NCBI GenBank assembly: GCA_030692685.1
Contig: JAUXZO010000196.1
Location: 1-59,911 of the forward strand
Length of the DNA stretch: 59,911 nucleotides
Reading direction: 5' to 3'
DNA from: Acidovorax sp.
GTDB taxonomy: Bacteria > Pseudomonadota > Gammaproteobacteria > Burkholderiales > Burkholderiaceae_C
The position numbers and the translations under genes are program-made. This document shows, piece by piece, positions 37,549 to 45,851 of this stretch. The stretch's first letter is position 1. Each line of letters starts with the position of its first letter. The notes below the pieces were generated by a model. That model was not told where the DNA came from and made no database searches. It saw nothing but the letters and a program-made list of their open reading frames with translations.

Positions 37549-39773
37549 AGGGTGGGCAGCTGGGGCAAACGGATTTCAAAGAGGGCACCGCCGCCCTCGC
37601 GGTTGCGCGCCAGCAGCTCGCCGCCCATGCTCTCCACAATCGAGCGGCAGATGTTGAGGCCCAGGCCCAATCCGTCCGAGCGGGTGGTGAAGAACGGCTC
37701 GAACAGCCGCTCGGCGATTTCGGGCGGCAGGCCGGGGCCCCGGTCCAGTACCTGCAGCGATGCCTGGCCGGTGTCTGTGGTGGTGCGCAGCAGCAGCTCG
37801 TGGGGGTGTGCGGCAATGTGCAGTCCCTTGGAGGCCATCTGCATGGCGTGCATGGTCTGCATGGCTTGCAGGGCATTCAGCCCCAGGTTGAGCACCACCT
37901 GCTCCAGCAGCACGCGGTCTGCGTGGACGTGCAGCGGTGTTTGCGACAGATCGAGCCGCACCGGCACGCCATGGCGCCGGGCCTCGGCGCGCAGCAGCAG
38001 GTCCAGCGATTGGTCCACGGCCGCGTTCAGGTCGCAAGGCTCGCGCGCTTCGGGGTGCTGCCGCACCCAGCGGCGGATGCGGCCGACGATGTCGGCGGCG
38101 CGCAGTGCCTGGGTCGACAGGGCCGCGAGGCTGTCGTTCAGCAGCGCGGTTTTGCCCTGCGTGGCCAGCGAGCGTGCGGCCGCCGCATAGTTGACCAGCG
38201 CCGCCAGCGGCTGGTTCAGCTCGTGCGCCAGAGTGGAGGCCATCTCGCCCACGGTGATCACGCGCTGCACGCGCTGCAACTGCGCTTCGCGCTTTTGCTG
38301 ATGTTCTTCGGCACGCTTTTGCGCCGTGATGTCCACCACCGAACTCATCCAGCCGATGTGTCTGCCATCGCCATCAATGAGCCGGGCGGTGTAGAACATG
38401 GTGTACACGTCCGACCCGTTGCGGTGCCGCAGCCGGTTTTCGTTGCCCTGGGGCGCGGCCTTGCCAGCCAGCGCGGTGTCACTGTCGTTCCAGTGCCGGT
38501 CCAGCTCGTCCGGGTGCCAGTAGGGGTAGGGCGGCAAACAGCCGATGAGTTCGGAGGCAGCGTAGCCCACCATGTCGCACATGGCAGCGTTCACGTAAAC
38601 GATGCGACCTTCCAGGTCGCGGGCGCGCATGCCCACCAGCAGCGAGTCTTCCATCGACTGGCGAAACGCCTGCGCCTGCTGCAGCGCATGCGTGCGTTCC
38701 AGCACCCGCTGCTCCAGTTCAATGCGGGCCTGGCGGTTTTCTTGCAAGCGCCGCTCGCGCAGTTGCCAGTACAGCGCGCCCAGCACCAGCAGGCCCGAGG
38801 CCAGGGTCGCCAGCACCCAGGCCTGCTGCCGGGCCTGGGCCACCACCTTGCTGTCGGCGGTGAGGGTCAGCGTCCAGCCCAGGTCGGGCAGGGGTTCTTC
38901 AAATGCCAAATAGTTTTTGCGGCTGTCGGGAAGCGCCAGCTCCACGCCGGGTTGGTCGTCGCGCTGGCGCACCTGCCAGGGCACGGGCTCGGGCGCCCAG
39001 CGCGCGCCATATTGCTCGTCGTGTTGCACCTGCAGCACCTCTTGCGCGTTCAGCGGGCGGGTGGTTTTGTACAGCCAGGGCGCGACGGAGCCGAGAAAGA
39101 GAATGCCACGCTCGTCCGCCAGAAACACCGGGTCGCGCAGCTGGGCCCAGGTGTCCACGATGGGCTGCATTTGCACTTTGACAGCCACCACCCCAATCAC
39201 CTTGCCATCGTCGTAGACGGGGGCTGACGCAAACAGCCCGGGCTCGCCGGTGGTTTTGCCCACGCCATAAAAGCGCCCGGCCAGCCCCTGCAGCGCATCG
39301 CGAAAATACGGGCGGTTGCGGTAGTTCTGGTCCACAAAGCTGCTGGGGGTGTTCCAGTTGCTGGATGCCAGCGTGAGGCCGTTGGCGTCCATCACATACA
39401 GCGTGTCCGATCCCGCGTTGGCGTTCACGGTCTGCAGGTAGGTGTTGGCAGCGTCCCGCACGCTGCGGGCGTCCGGGTTGCGCAGCAGGGCCGCTACCAG
39501 GGGCTGCTGGGCGGCGGTGAAAGGCAGGTAGCTGTAGCGTGTGGCCACACCGCGCAGCGCCAGGGCCTGTACCTCGCCGGATCGGCGCAGGTTGTCCCAT
39601 TGGTTGTCCAGCTCGTTGCGGGTGGCCCATTCGCCTGCGCCCAGCACCAGCAGCACCGCCACGCCCAGCACGGCCGCCATGGGGCCCGTGCAGCGCAAAG
39701 CAGTCCGCGCACGGACCCAGGGGCCAGCGGGAGGCGTCGAGGCGGGTGTTACAGCGGGCACCATCACATCCAT
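37545..39773 (-). CDS. dctS: DctS-type sensor histidine kinase (dCache, PAS, HisKA)
   Basis: A 742-residue inner-membrane kinase. TM1 at about 30-48, a periplasmic double-Cache sensor (about 50-290) with the DctB-like stretch TLYVMDANGLTLASSNWN and NYRNRPYFRDALQG, TM2 at about 300-320, a PAS domain (about 350-470, GRIVYVNAAMCDMVGYAA), and a HisKA/HATPase core (VGEMASTLAHELNQPLAALV; DRGPGLPPEIAERLFEPFFT). The sensor suggests C4-dicarboxylates or a related acid. It overlaps dctR by 4 bp. A TTG at 39812 overlapping the upstream gene stop is an alternative start. Confidence 0.87.
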   Translation of the reverse strand: MDVMVPAVTPASTPPAGPWVRARTALRCTGPMAAVLGVAVLLVLGAGEWATRNELDNQWDNLRRSGEVQALALRGVATRYSYLPFTAAQQPLVAALLRNPDARSVRDAANTYLQTVNANAGSDTLYVMDANGLTLASSNWNTPSSFVDQNYRNRPYFRDALQGLAGRFYGVGKTTGEPGLFASAPVYDDGKVIGVVAVKVQMQPIVDTWAQLRDPVFLADERGILFLGSVAPWLYKTTRPLNAQEVLQVQHDEQYGARWAPEPVPWQVRQRDDQPGVELALPDSRKNYLAFEEPLPDLGWTLTLTADSKVVAQARQQAWVLATLASGLLVLGALYWQLRERRLQENRQARIELEQRVLERTHALQQAQAFRQSMEDSLLVGMRARDLEGRIVYVNAAMCDMVGYAASELIGCLPPYPYWHPDELDRHWNDSDTALAGKAAPQGNENRLRHRNGSDVYTMFYTARLIDGDGRHIGWMSSVVDITAQKRAEEHQQKREAQLQRVQRVITVGEMASTLAHELNQPLAALVNYAAAARSLATQGKTALLNDSLAALSTQALRAADIVGRIRRWVRQHPEAREPCDLNAAVDQSLDLLLRAEARRHGVPVRLDLSQTPLHVHADRVLLEQVVLNLGLNALQAMQTMHAMQMASKGLHIAAHPHELLLRTTTDTGQASLQVLDRGPGLPPEIAERLFEPFFTTRSDGLGLGLNICRSIVESMGGELLARNREGGGALFEIRLPQLPTL

Positions 39774-39808
39774 GGGCACGGCGGGTGTGGTGGGTAAGCT
39801 TTGACGGC

Positions 39809-40873
39809 TCAACCGCCGTGCTTGTCGGCCTCAGAGGTGAAGGAGTCCGCGAAGAATTCTTCAGGCGGCAGACCGTGGTGGGCGCTGTAGGCATCGCGTG
39901 CCGAGTCCACCACGATGGGGGCGCCGCACGCATACACCTGGTGGCCCGAGAGGTCGGCAAAGTCGTCCATCACGGCTTGGTGCACAAAGCCGGTACGCCC
40001 CGTCCAGCCATCCTCGGGCAGGGCGTTGGACACCACCGGCACATAGGTCAGGTGTGGCATTTCGGCCACGCGGGCCAGCATCCAGTCGTGCAGATACAGG
40101 TCGCCGGGGCGGCGGCCGCCCCAGTACAACACCGTGGGCCGCGTGATGCCCTTGAACTGCATGTGCTCGATGAGGGCCTTGATGGGCGCAAACCCCGTGC
40201 CGGAGGCCAGGAACACCATGGGCTTACTGGAATCCTCTCGCAAAAAGAAGCTGCCGAACGGGCCTTCCACCCGCAGGATTTCTTTCTCCTTCATGGGGCC
40301 GAACACGTGGTCGGTGAACTTGCCGCCCGGCATGTGGCGGATGTGCAGCTCTACCCCCGGTGCCTCTGTTTGAGTGTGCGGCGCATTGGCCATCGAATAG
40401 GCGCGGCGGGCGCCGTCGCGCAGGATGAACTCGATGTATTGACCTGCGTGGTAGCGGAAGGTGTCGGCGGCTGGCAGCTGCAGGCGCAACTGCATCACGT
40501 CGTGCGATTTTTTCTCTAGCGTGGATACGCGCACCGGCATCTTCTTGATGGGGTAGGCGCTTTCGTCGGTGACCTGGCGCGACTCCAGCACCACGTCGGT
40601 CAAGGCCTGTGCACAGCAGGTCAGCACCAGGCCTGCGGCCTCTTCGTCTGCGGTGAGCGCCTTGGACTGGTGCTCGCCGTGGTGCACGGCGCCGCTGATT
40701 TTTTTGCATTTGCACGAACCACAGGCGCCATCCTTGCAGCCATAGGGCAGGCCCACGCCGCTGCGGATGGCAGCCGCCAAAATGGGTTCTCCCGCGTTGG
40801 CACTGAAAGCGCGGCCGCTGGGCTGCACGGTGATCTGAAACGCTGCGGGGGTGGCAGCCTCTGCGCTGGTCAT
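39809..40873 (-). CDS. Ferredoxin-NAD(P)H reductase-like protein (CDP-6-deoxyglucoseen reductase family)
   Basis: A 354-residue electron-transfer flavoprotein: N-terminal plant-type [2Fe-2S] ferredoxin domain with YGCKDGACGSCKCKKISG and TCCAQAL as cysteine ligands, then FAD-binding (RAYSMANAP; GGKFTDHVF) and NAD-binding (VFLASGTGFAPIKALIEHM) domains of the FNR type. Annotated in related genomes as CDP-6-deoxy-delta-3,4-glucoseen reductase, but no deoxysugar genes are nearby, so the partner oxygenase or substrate is unknown. Start at 40873. The next gene on this strand (dctS) starts within about 36 bp or overlaps. Confidence 0.85.
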   Translation of the reverse strand: MTSAEAATPAAFQITVQPSGRAFSANAGEPILAAAIRSGVGLPYGCKDGACGSCKCKKISGAVHHGEHQSKALTADEEAAGLVLTCCAQALTDVVLESRQVTDESAYPIKKMPVRVSTLEKKSHDVMQLRLQLPAADTFRYHAGQYIEFILRDGARRAYSMANAPHTQTEAPGVELHIRHMPGGKFTDHVFGPMKEKEILRVEGPFGSFFLREDSSKPMVFLASGTGFAPIKALIEHMQFKGITRPTVLYWGGRRPGDLYLHDWMLARVAEMPHLTYVPVVSNALPEDGWTGRTGFVHQAVMDDFADLSGHQVYACGAPIVVDSARDAYSAHHGLPPEEFFADSFTSEADKHGG

Positions 40874-40921
40874 GTGTGGGTATCCTTGGAGTCGTCTCAA
40901 GCAAACTGAACGGACCCGATT

Positions 40922-41866
40922 TTGCCCTCAAACCAAAGCCCTCTCGGAGCGCTCCCAGCGCGCTTTCGCCGCGAACGCCTGCTCATTGTGGGTTGTGGTG
41001 ACGTGGGTCAACGGGTGCTTCGCCATCTGCAGACGGGCCCTGGGGCTCGGCGCATTCGGGTGCTCGCGCTTACCTCCAGCGATGGCCGGGTGGCCGCGTT
41101 GCGCGCTCAGGGCGCCACGCCGCTCGTGGGTAATCTGGACGATGTGGGCACGTTGCGGCGGCTGTCAGGCGTGGCTACGCGGGTGTTGCATTTAGCCCCG
41201 CCTCCCGGCGAAGGCGCTGGGGGCAGCGCGTGGTGGCGCGACCCGCGCACGGTGGCGCTGGCCCGGGCGCTGCGGTTGCGCAGCCTTCCGGTGTCGCTGG
41301 TGTATGCGTCCACCAGCGGGGTGTATGGCGATTGCCAGGGCGACCTGGTGGCCGAGACACGGGCTGTGGCCCCCGCCACCCCCCGCGCGCAGCGCCGGGT
41401 GAATGCAGAGCGTGCTGTGAGACACCTGGGGCGGGCTGGGGTGCGGGCCAGCGTCCTGCGCATTCCGGGCATTTACGCGCCCGACCGCGAGGGTGGCACG
41501 CCCGAGGCCCGCCTGCGCAGGGGCACCCCGGTGTTGTGCGCGGAGGATGACGTTTTTACCAACCACATCCACGCTGAAGACCTGGCACGTGCCTGCATGG
41601 CGGCACTGTGGCGCGGCCGCCCGCAACGGGCCTACAACGTGAGTGATTCCACCCACATGAAAATGGGCGACTACTTTGACCTGGCGGCCGACCTGTATGG
41701 CCTGCCCCGCCCGCCGCGGGTACCCCGCAGCGGTGCGCAGGAGCAGTTGTCGCTGATGCTGCTGAGTTTTATGAGTGAATCGCGGCGGCTGGACAACCGC
41801 CGCATGCTCTGCGAGCTAGGTGTGCGCCTGCGCTACCCAAGCGTGGCCGATGGCTTGCGAGCTTAG
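40922..41866 (+). CDS. NAD-dependent epimerase/dehydratase-like protein (YeeZ-like)
   Basis: A 314-residue Rossmann protein: LLIVGCGDVGQRVLRHL near residue 20, a YASTSGVYGD active-site-like segment and YNVSDSTHMKMGDYFDLA late. The active-site Tyr of SDRs is not followed by the usual Lys, so catalysis is uncertain. The family resembles YeeZ and nucleoside-sugar epimerases; substrate unknown. No ATG fits; TTG at 40922 is the likely start. It is divergent from the ferredoxin reductase with 48 bp between. Confidence 0.78.
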   Translation: MPSNQSPLGALPARFRRERLLIVGCGDVGQRVLRHLQTGPGARRIRVLALTSSDGRVAALRAQGATPLVGNLDDVGTLRRLSGVATRVLHLAPPPGEGAGGSAWWRDPRTVALARALRLRSLPVSLVYASTSGVYGDCQGDLVAETRAVAPATPRAQRRVNAERAVRHLGRAGVRASVLRIPGIYAPDREGGTPEARLRRGTPVLCAEDDVFTNHIHAEDLARACMAALWRGRPQRAYNVSDSTHMKMGDYFDLAADLYGLPRPPRVPRSGAQEQLSLMLLSFMSESRRLDNRRMLCELGVRLRYPSVADGLRA

Positions 41867-41895
41867 CGGGGCGCTATAGCGGTCGCATCACGACT

Positions 41896-42627
41896 TCAGC
41901 AGGGTGCCTGCCCGCCTGCTGAGCGGCAGACCCCAGCCGGGCCTGGGAGTCGGCCGGGCCCTGCGCGCGGATAAGTGTTGCCCTGGTTGTCAGTGCAGCG
42001 GAAGTCGCCGCATTGGGTAAGGCGTGGTGGGGGGTGAGGCCGAGCTACTTGTGGGAAGGGGTCGGGGTACAAGGGACGGTTGTGGACTGAGGGAACCACC
42101 ACCACGCGAGGTTGGTTGGCCCGTGCCTTTTCAACTTCGGCATAGCCCTGCGGGCCCAGGCAATCCAGATCCATCTGGCGCTGGGCGGCCTCTGTGCGCA
42201 GCTCTTGTTCGTACGTCGACCGCGCCAAGCTGCCGGTCACTACATCCAGATTGCGCCGCGACCGCGCGCATGCGGCAGAGCGCGCATAGTCCTGCGGCTG
42301 GGGCGCAGCGGCCGCGGCCTGGGCAGCGCGGGCGCGGTCACGCTCGGCATTGCGCAGGGTTGCAGCTTCGGCGGCGCTGGTTTCGCCTTGCAGGCGTTGC
42401 TGTTTGCGGTCCAGCGCCTCGGCGGCCAGTTCTCGTTCAAGTTGGATCTCTTCAGGAGACTTGCGTGGCTCGACTTCGCGCGCTGCCGCACCGCCCGCGC
42501 AGGCGCCGTCCGTATAGGTGACCTTGCCGGTGCGCGCATCAGTGCAGCGCACCACCTGCGCCTGCGCGCCCGCCAGCATCCAGGCAGCACACAGCCCAAG
42601 AACGATGTGGTGGGGGCGAGAAATCAT
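41896..42627 (-). CDS. Secreted DUF4124-domain protein
   Basis: A 243-residue protein with a cleavable signal (MISRPHHIVLGLCAAWMLAG, ending AQAQV). The DUF4124 region follows (VVRCTDARTGKVTYTDGACA). Then comes a long charged, Ala/Gln/Glu/Arg-rich helical stretch (about 55-180) and a proline-rich tail with four cysteines. Likely periplasmic; function unknown. It lies 43 bp after the lipoprotein gene on the same strand. Confidence 0.8.
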   Translation of the reverse strand: MISRPHHIVLGLCAAWMLAGAQAQVVRCTDARTGKVTYTDGACAGGAAAREVEPRKSPEEIQLERELAAEALDRKQQRLQGETSAAEAATLRNAERDRARAAQAAAAAPQPQDYARSAACARSRRNLDVVTGSLARSTYEQELRTEAAQRQMDLDCLGPQGYAEVEKARANQPRVVVVPSVHNRPLYPDPFPQVARPHPPPRLTQCGDFRCTDNQGNTYPRAGPGRLPGPAGVCRSAGGQAPC

Positions 42628-42670
42628 GGTCTATAGAGCGGTCAGGCAAGCCCGGCGATGTGGCGTGGGT

Positions 42671-43186
42671 TCAAGGCTTTTCGCCGCTGTTTTCGAACTG
42701 GCGTGAGCGCCAGTCATTGGGATGTGGGGTGTAGCTGTCGGGAGCCAAACGCCCTGGGCGCTGGTCACGGTTGCGGCGGTCTTCTGCAGCGCGGCGGTCA
42801 CGCTCTGCTTGTTCGCGACTGGCTTGGTCACGTGCGCGGTCTCGGTTGGCCGCATCCCGTGCCTGCTGATCACGGCGATCGCGGTCAGCCCGGTCACGGT
42901 CGGCCCGATCCCGGGCATTGCGGTCTCGGTCTGCGCGGTCGCGGTCCCGGTTGTTGTCCCAGCGATCATCGCGGTTGTCACGCCCGCCGTAGTACACGGC
43001 TGGAGGCGCACGGTACACCGGCGGCGATGAATACACGGGGGGCGCGCTGTAGATGTAGCCCGGCTGCTCATACACCTGGTAGCTGGGTTGTGGTTGGTAA
43101 TACGGATCGCCAGGCACAGTGGCACAGCCGGTCAGCACGGTGCCCAGTACCGTGACAGAAATGATGCGGGCGATGTGGTTTTTCAT
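42671..43186 (-). CDS. Predicted lipoprotein with Arg/Asp-rich disordered tail
   Basis: A 171-residue protein. The lipobox reads VLTGCAT with the acylated Cys at residue 21. Residues about 28-65 are Tyr/Pro-rich (PPVYSSPPVYRAPP), and residues about 70-150 are an unusual run of RDRADRDR-type repeats, with Asp and Arg dominating. This gives a strongly charged, almost neutral (polyampholyte) region, likely disordered or a single alpha-helix. It may be located in the outer membrane. No family assigned beyond lipoprotein. Confidence 0.75.
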   Translation of the reverse strand: MKNHIARIISVTVLGTVLTGCATVPGDPYYQPQPSYQVYEQPGYIYSAPPVYSSPPVYRAPPAVYYGGRDNRDDRWDNNRDRDRADRDRNARDRADRDRADRDRRDQQARDAANRDRARDQASREQAERDRRAAEDRRNRDQRPGRLAPDSYTPHPNDWRSRQFENSGEKP

Positions 43187-43389
43187 AGTGATTCGACTCT
43201 GACAGGGTGGTGGCGTTCCGCCCTGTAGGTAAAGCCCCTGAAAAGCACTCCGACGGAGCCTTACAAATCATTTCAGCGGCTGGCGCGCTGGGCGTCAACC
43301 CCTTTAGCGTTTGGGGCGGTGCTTTGGTTGACTCCCAGGAGGCACCGGTGCGCCCCGCCGCGCTATTGATATCCGCCGACGGGCAAAGA

Positions 43390-43447
43390 ATTATCAAATT
43401 TCATAGCTGCCAGCGCTTGTTGGATAAGGGCTAGAGGCCATTTTGAC
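43390..43447 (+). repeat. R1 intergenic repeat, copy 10
   Basis: Orientation A: TCATAGCTGCCAGCGCTT, loop GTTGGAT, AAGGGCTAGAGGCCATTTTG. It lies 25 bp beyond the cheV stop. Confidence 0.85.
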
Positions 43448-43471
43448 CCATATTCTCCCGTGCGAACGTGC

Positions 43472-44431
43472 TTACTTGGGCAACACGCGCCGAATGGTTT
43501 CTGCCAGGTCTTCGGCCACGAACTTGGCAACGTAGCCATCTGCGCCGACGCTGCGAACATGGTCTTCATTGGCAGATCCAGACAAGGATGAGTGGATCAG
43601 CACCGGTATGCCGTGAAACCGCGCATCTTGTTTGATGTTGCGGGTGAGGGTAAATCCATCCATTTCCGGCATTTCCAGGTCGGTGAGAACCATTGCCACG
43701 CGATCATGCACCGTCTTGCCCTCTGCTTCTGCGCTCTTGGCAATGGCATTGAGTCGATCCCAGGCCTCTTTTCCAGACTTGACCATCTCGTACGGAGCCG
43801 CAAGAACCTTCAGTTCCTGCTCGATCAGCGCACGCGCCACAAACGAATCATCGGCTGCCAAAATGATGGTGCCGGGTTTGAGCTTGAGCTTGGCGCCCAC
43901 CTTTTCTTCCGTGACTTCGTGGCCGTCCGATGGAGACACCATCTGCAGGATGGCTTCCACATCCAGCACCTGGGCCAGACGGGATTGGTCTGTATTGCCG
44001 TCCAGGCGGGCGATGCTGGTCACCAGCTTGCCAGCTGCGCCGCTGGTTTCGGCCGACAGCACCTGCTTCCAGTCCAGGCGCACGATGTCTTCCACCGACT
44101 CCACCGCAAACGCCTGGGTGGTACGCGCGTATTCGGTCACCAGCATGATGTTCAGCCCCGTCTGTGGTTTGCAACCCACAATGGCGGGCAGGTCCAGCAC
44201 GGGAATCACTTGGCCGCGCAGGTTGACCACGCCCAGCGAGTACTGCGTTGTGCCTGCAATGGGGGTGATGCTGGGCATGGCCACGATCTCGCGGATCTTG
44301 AAAACGTTGATGCCAAACAGCTCGGATTTTCCCAGAGCGCTGTCGGTGCCCAGGCGAAACAGCAACAGCTCAAACTTGTTGGTGCTGGTGAGGTTGGTCC
44401 GCTCGTCGATGTCCTGTTGCACTGCTTTCAT
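43472..44431 (-). CDS. cheV: CheV-like chemotaxis coupling protein
   Basis: A 319-residue cytosolic protein: a CheW-like domain (about 20-165, FGINVFKIREI, YSLGVVNLRGQVIPVLDLP) and a CheY-like receiver domain (about 185-319, IILAADDSFVARAL and phospho-Asp in VLTDLEMPEMDGFTL). It couples chemoreceptors to the kinase CheA in a phosphorylation-controlled way. AAGGA lies about 8 bases before the ATG. A chemoreceptor is encoded 12 kb away (56-57.6 kb), but no cheA or cheY was found in the window. Confidence 0.92.
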   Translation of the reverse strand: MKAVQQDIDERTNLTSTNKFELLLFRLGTDSALGKSELFGINVFKIREIVAMPSITPIAGTTQYSLGVVNLRGQVIPVLDLPAIVGCKPQTGLNIMLVTEYARTTQAFAVESVEDIVRLDWKQVLSAETSGAAGKLVTSIARLDGNTDQSRLAQVLDVEAILQMVSPSDGHEVTEEKVGAKLKLKPGTIILAADDSFVARALIEQELKVLAAPYEMVKSGKEAWDRLNAIAKSAEAEGKTVHDRVAMVLTDLEMPEMDGFTLTRNIKQDARFHGIPVLIHSSLSGSANEDHVRSVGADGYVAKFVAEDLAETIRRVLPK

Positions 44432-44482
44432 GATGGGTCCTTCGCGCTGAAACGCACGTTTACAAATTCTAGGAGGAGAACG

Positions 44483-44638
44483 TCAAAGCTGTTCGTAAAT
44501 TTTTACGTCCGTTTTGATGCGTCCATACGGTGTCACTGCCAGATAAGGGTTTGTATTGGTTTGGGCGGACCAGATCGGTGCGTTTTCAGCCACCAGGACT
44601 CGCTGCGAAGCAAAGGTCTTCGCGCCGCCAATAACCAT
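44483..44638 (-). CDS. Small ORF, 51 codons, strong RBS and promoter-like sequence
   Basis: Minus-strand ATG at 44638 begins MVIGGAKTFASQRVLVAENA and ends DVKIYEQL with TGA at 44483. GGGAGG lies 6 bases before the ATG. About 80-110 bp upstream, TTGACT and ATAAAT are separated by 17 bp. The peptide has no signal, TM helix or cysteine and matches no family I know. It lies 51 bp upstream of cheV on the same strand and could be co-transcribed with it. Confidence 0.5.
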   Translation of the reverse strand: MVIGGAKTFASQRVLVAENAPIWSAQTNTNPYLAVTPYGRIKTDVKIYEQL

Positions 44639-44718
44639 GTGTCGCCTCCCTGTGTTCTTTCTGCTACTTCTACGTTTGCTGCGAGTGATGTAGCGATAGT
44701 CTACTCTTCAGGTGTTGA

Positions 44719-44747
44719 ATTTATCATATTTATCAAAATATAGTCAA
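44719..44747 (-). promoter_or_regulatory. Sigma-70-like promoter upstream of the small ORF
   Basis: Minus-strand -35 TTGACT (44747-44742) and -10 ATAAAT (44724-44719) with a 17-bp spacer, in an AT-rich island. The -35 box lies in an inverted repeat, TCAACAA (44744-44750) and TTGTTGA (44755-44761), which may be an operator. Confidence 0.5.
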
Positions 44748-44784
44748 CAATCGTTTGTTGATCATCTGTTGCATCCTCAACCGC

Positions 44785-44822
44785 TCAGTCAGTCAGTAAC
44801 TCAGTAAGTCAGTCAGTCGATC
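44785..44822. repeat. GTCA-type short repeats
   Basis: TCAGTCAGTCAGTAAC and TCAGTAAGTCAGTCAGTCG occur back to back just after the LysR gene stop. The tetranucleotide is slippage-prone, but the stretch lies outside genes. Confidence 0.75.
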
Positions 44823-44828
44823 GCTTGT

Positions 44829-45731
44829 TCAATCGGTCACCCCCGGCACTTGTCGCAGGTAGCTGTGCAGCGCTGCAATCGCCTGGCGCACCTTGGCCGG
44901 TTGCGCGTCGCGCTGGGGCGTCACGGCCCAGATGTCCAGGGTGCCAAAAGACCAGTCGGGTAGCAGCCGCACCAGCCGCCCAGCCTGTAGCGCATCCTGC
45001 GCGTCCATGCTGCCCACCAGCGCCAGCCCCAAGCCAGCCTCGCACATTTGCTGGATCGACAGCTGGTTGTTGCTGGCAATGCGGGGCTCCACCCGCAGTG
45101 ACCGGGGTTCACCCGCGGGGCTCCGCAGATCGATGACCAAACCACCGCCCTCGCGTGCAAAACCCAGCCAGCTGTGGGTGAGCAACGCGTCCGGGTCGTG
45201 CGGTGCGCCATGCGTGGCCACCCAGCCCGGCGACGCAGCCAACACCCACTGCATGCCGCACAAGCGCCGTGCTGCCCAGGTGGAGTCCGCAAGCCGCCCG
45301 AAACGAACAGCCAGGTCAATGCGGGCGTTGATGAGGTCGATGGGAGAGTCGTCCACCAACAGCCTTAAACGCAGCGCCGGGTGGGCCGCCAGCAGATGGC
45401 CCAGGGCGGGCGCGATGTGGCGCGCAAAGCCCACGGTGGCGGACAGCCGCAACTCGCCACTGGGCGCATCGCGCGACGCGGCCAGCTCGGCCCGCGCCTG
45501 ATCGGCTGCCACACACATGGCGGCGCAGCGCGCGTGGTAGCGCTGGCCCGCTTCGGTCAGCGCCAGTTTGCGGGTAGATCGGTGCAGCAGCGTGACGCCG
45601 CCATCGCTTTCGAGCTTGCGCACCTGCTGGCTCACGGCCGAGGTGCTCATGCCCAGGGCGCGCGCGGCGCCGCTCATCGATCCGTGTTGCACCACGGCGG
45701 CAAACACGGCCATGCGTTTGAGGTCATCCAT
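44829..45731 (-). CDS. LysR family transcriptional regulator
   Basis: A 300-residue regulator with an N-terminal winged helix-turn-helix (MDDLKRMAVFAAVVQHGSMS, then GAARALGMSTSAVSQQVRKL) and a C-terminal substrate-binding lobe (DSPIDLINARIDLAVRFG). It is of the CrgA/DsdC-like subset often annotated as HTH-type LysR. Divergent from the NAD(P)H-binding oxidoreductase at 45852, which is its likely target; the ligand is unknown. Confidence 0.92.
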   Translation of the reverse strand: MDDLKRMAVFAAVVQHGSMSGAARALGMSTSAVSQQVRKLESDGGVTLLHRSTRKLALTEAGQRYHARCAAMCVAADQARAELAASRDAPSGELRLSATVGFARHIAPALGHLLAAHPALRLRLLVDDSPIDLINARIDLAVRFGRLADSTWAARRLCGMQWVLAASPGWVATHGAPHDPDALLTHSWLGFAREGGGLVIDLRSPAGEPRSLRVEPRIASNNQLSIQQMCEAGLGLALVGSMDAQDALQAGRLVRLLPDWSFGTLDIWAVTPQRDAQPAKVRQAIAALHSYLRQVPGVTD

Positions 45732-45851
45732 GGGTAAAAGGCGCTGATTGTGAAGTTGAGCTTCAAAGAGAAGGCAGTTTTGGCCATCTACCGCTTACTT
45801 TGACAAGCCCCTATTCTCACTCCATCGCAACTCTAAATGCCAAGGAACTCT

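Noticed and set aside
42631..43125. A 164-codon Thr/Ala/Ile-rich frame on the minus strand
   Set aside because: It is the out-of-frame reading of the RDRADRDR-type lipoprotein gene, which has a signal peptide and lipobox.
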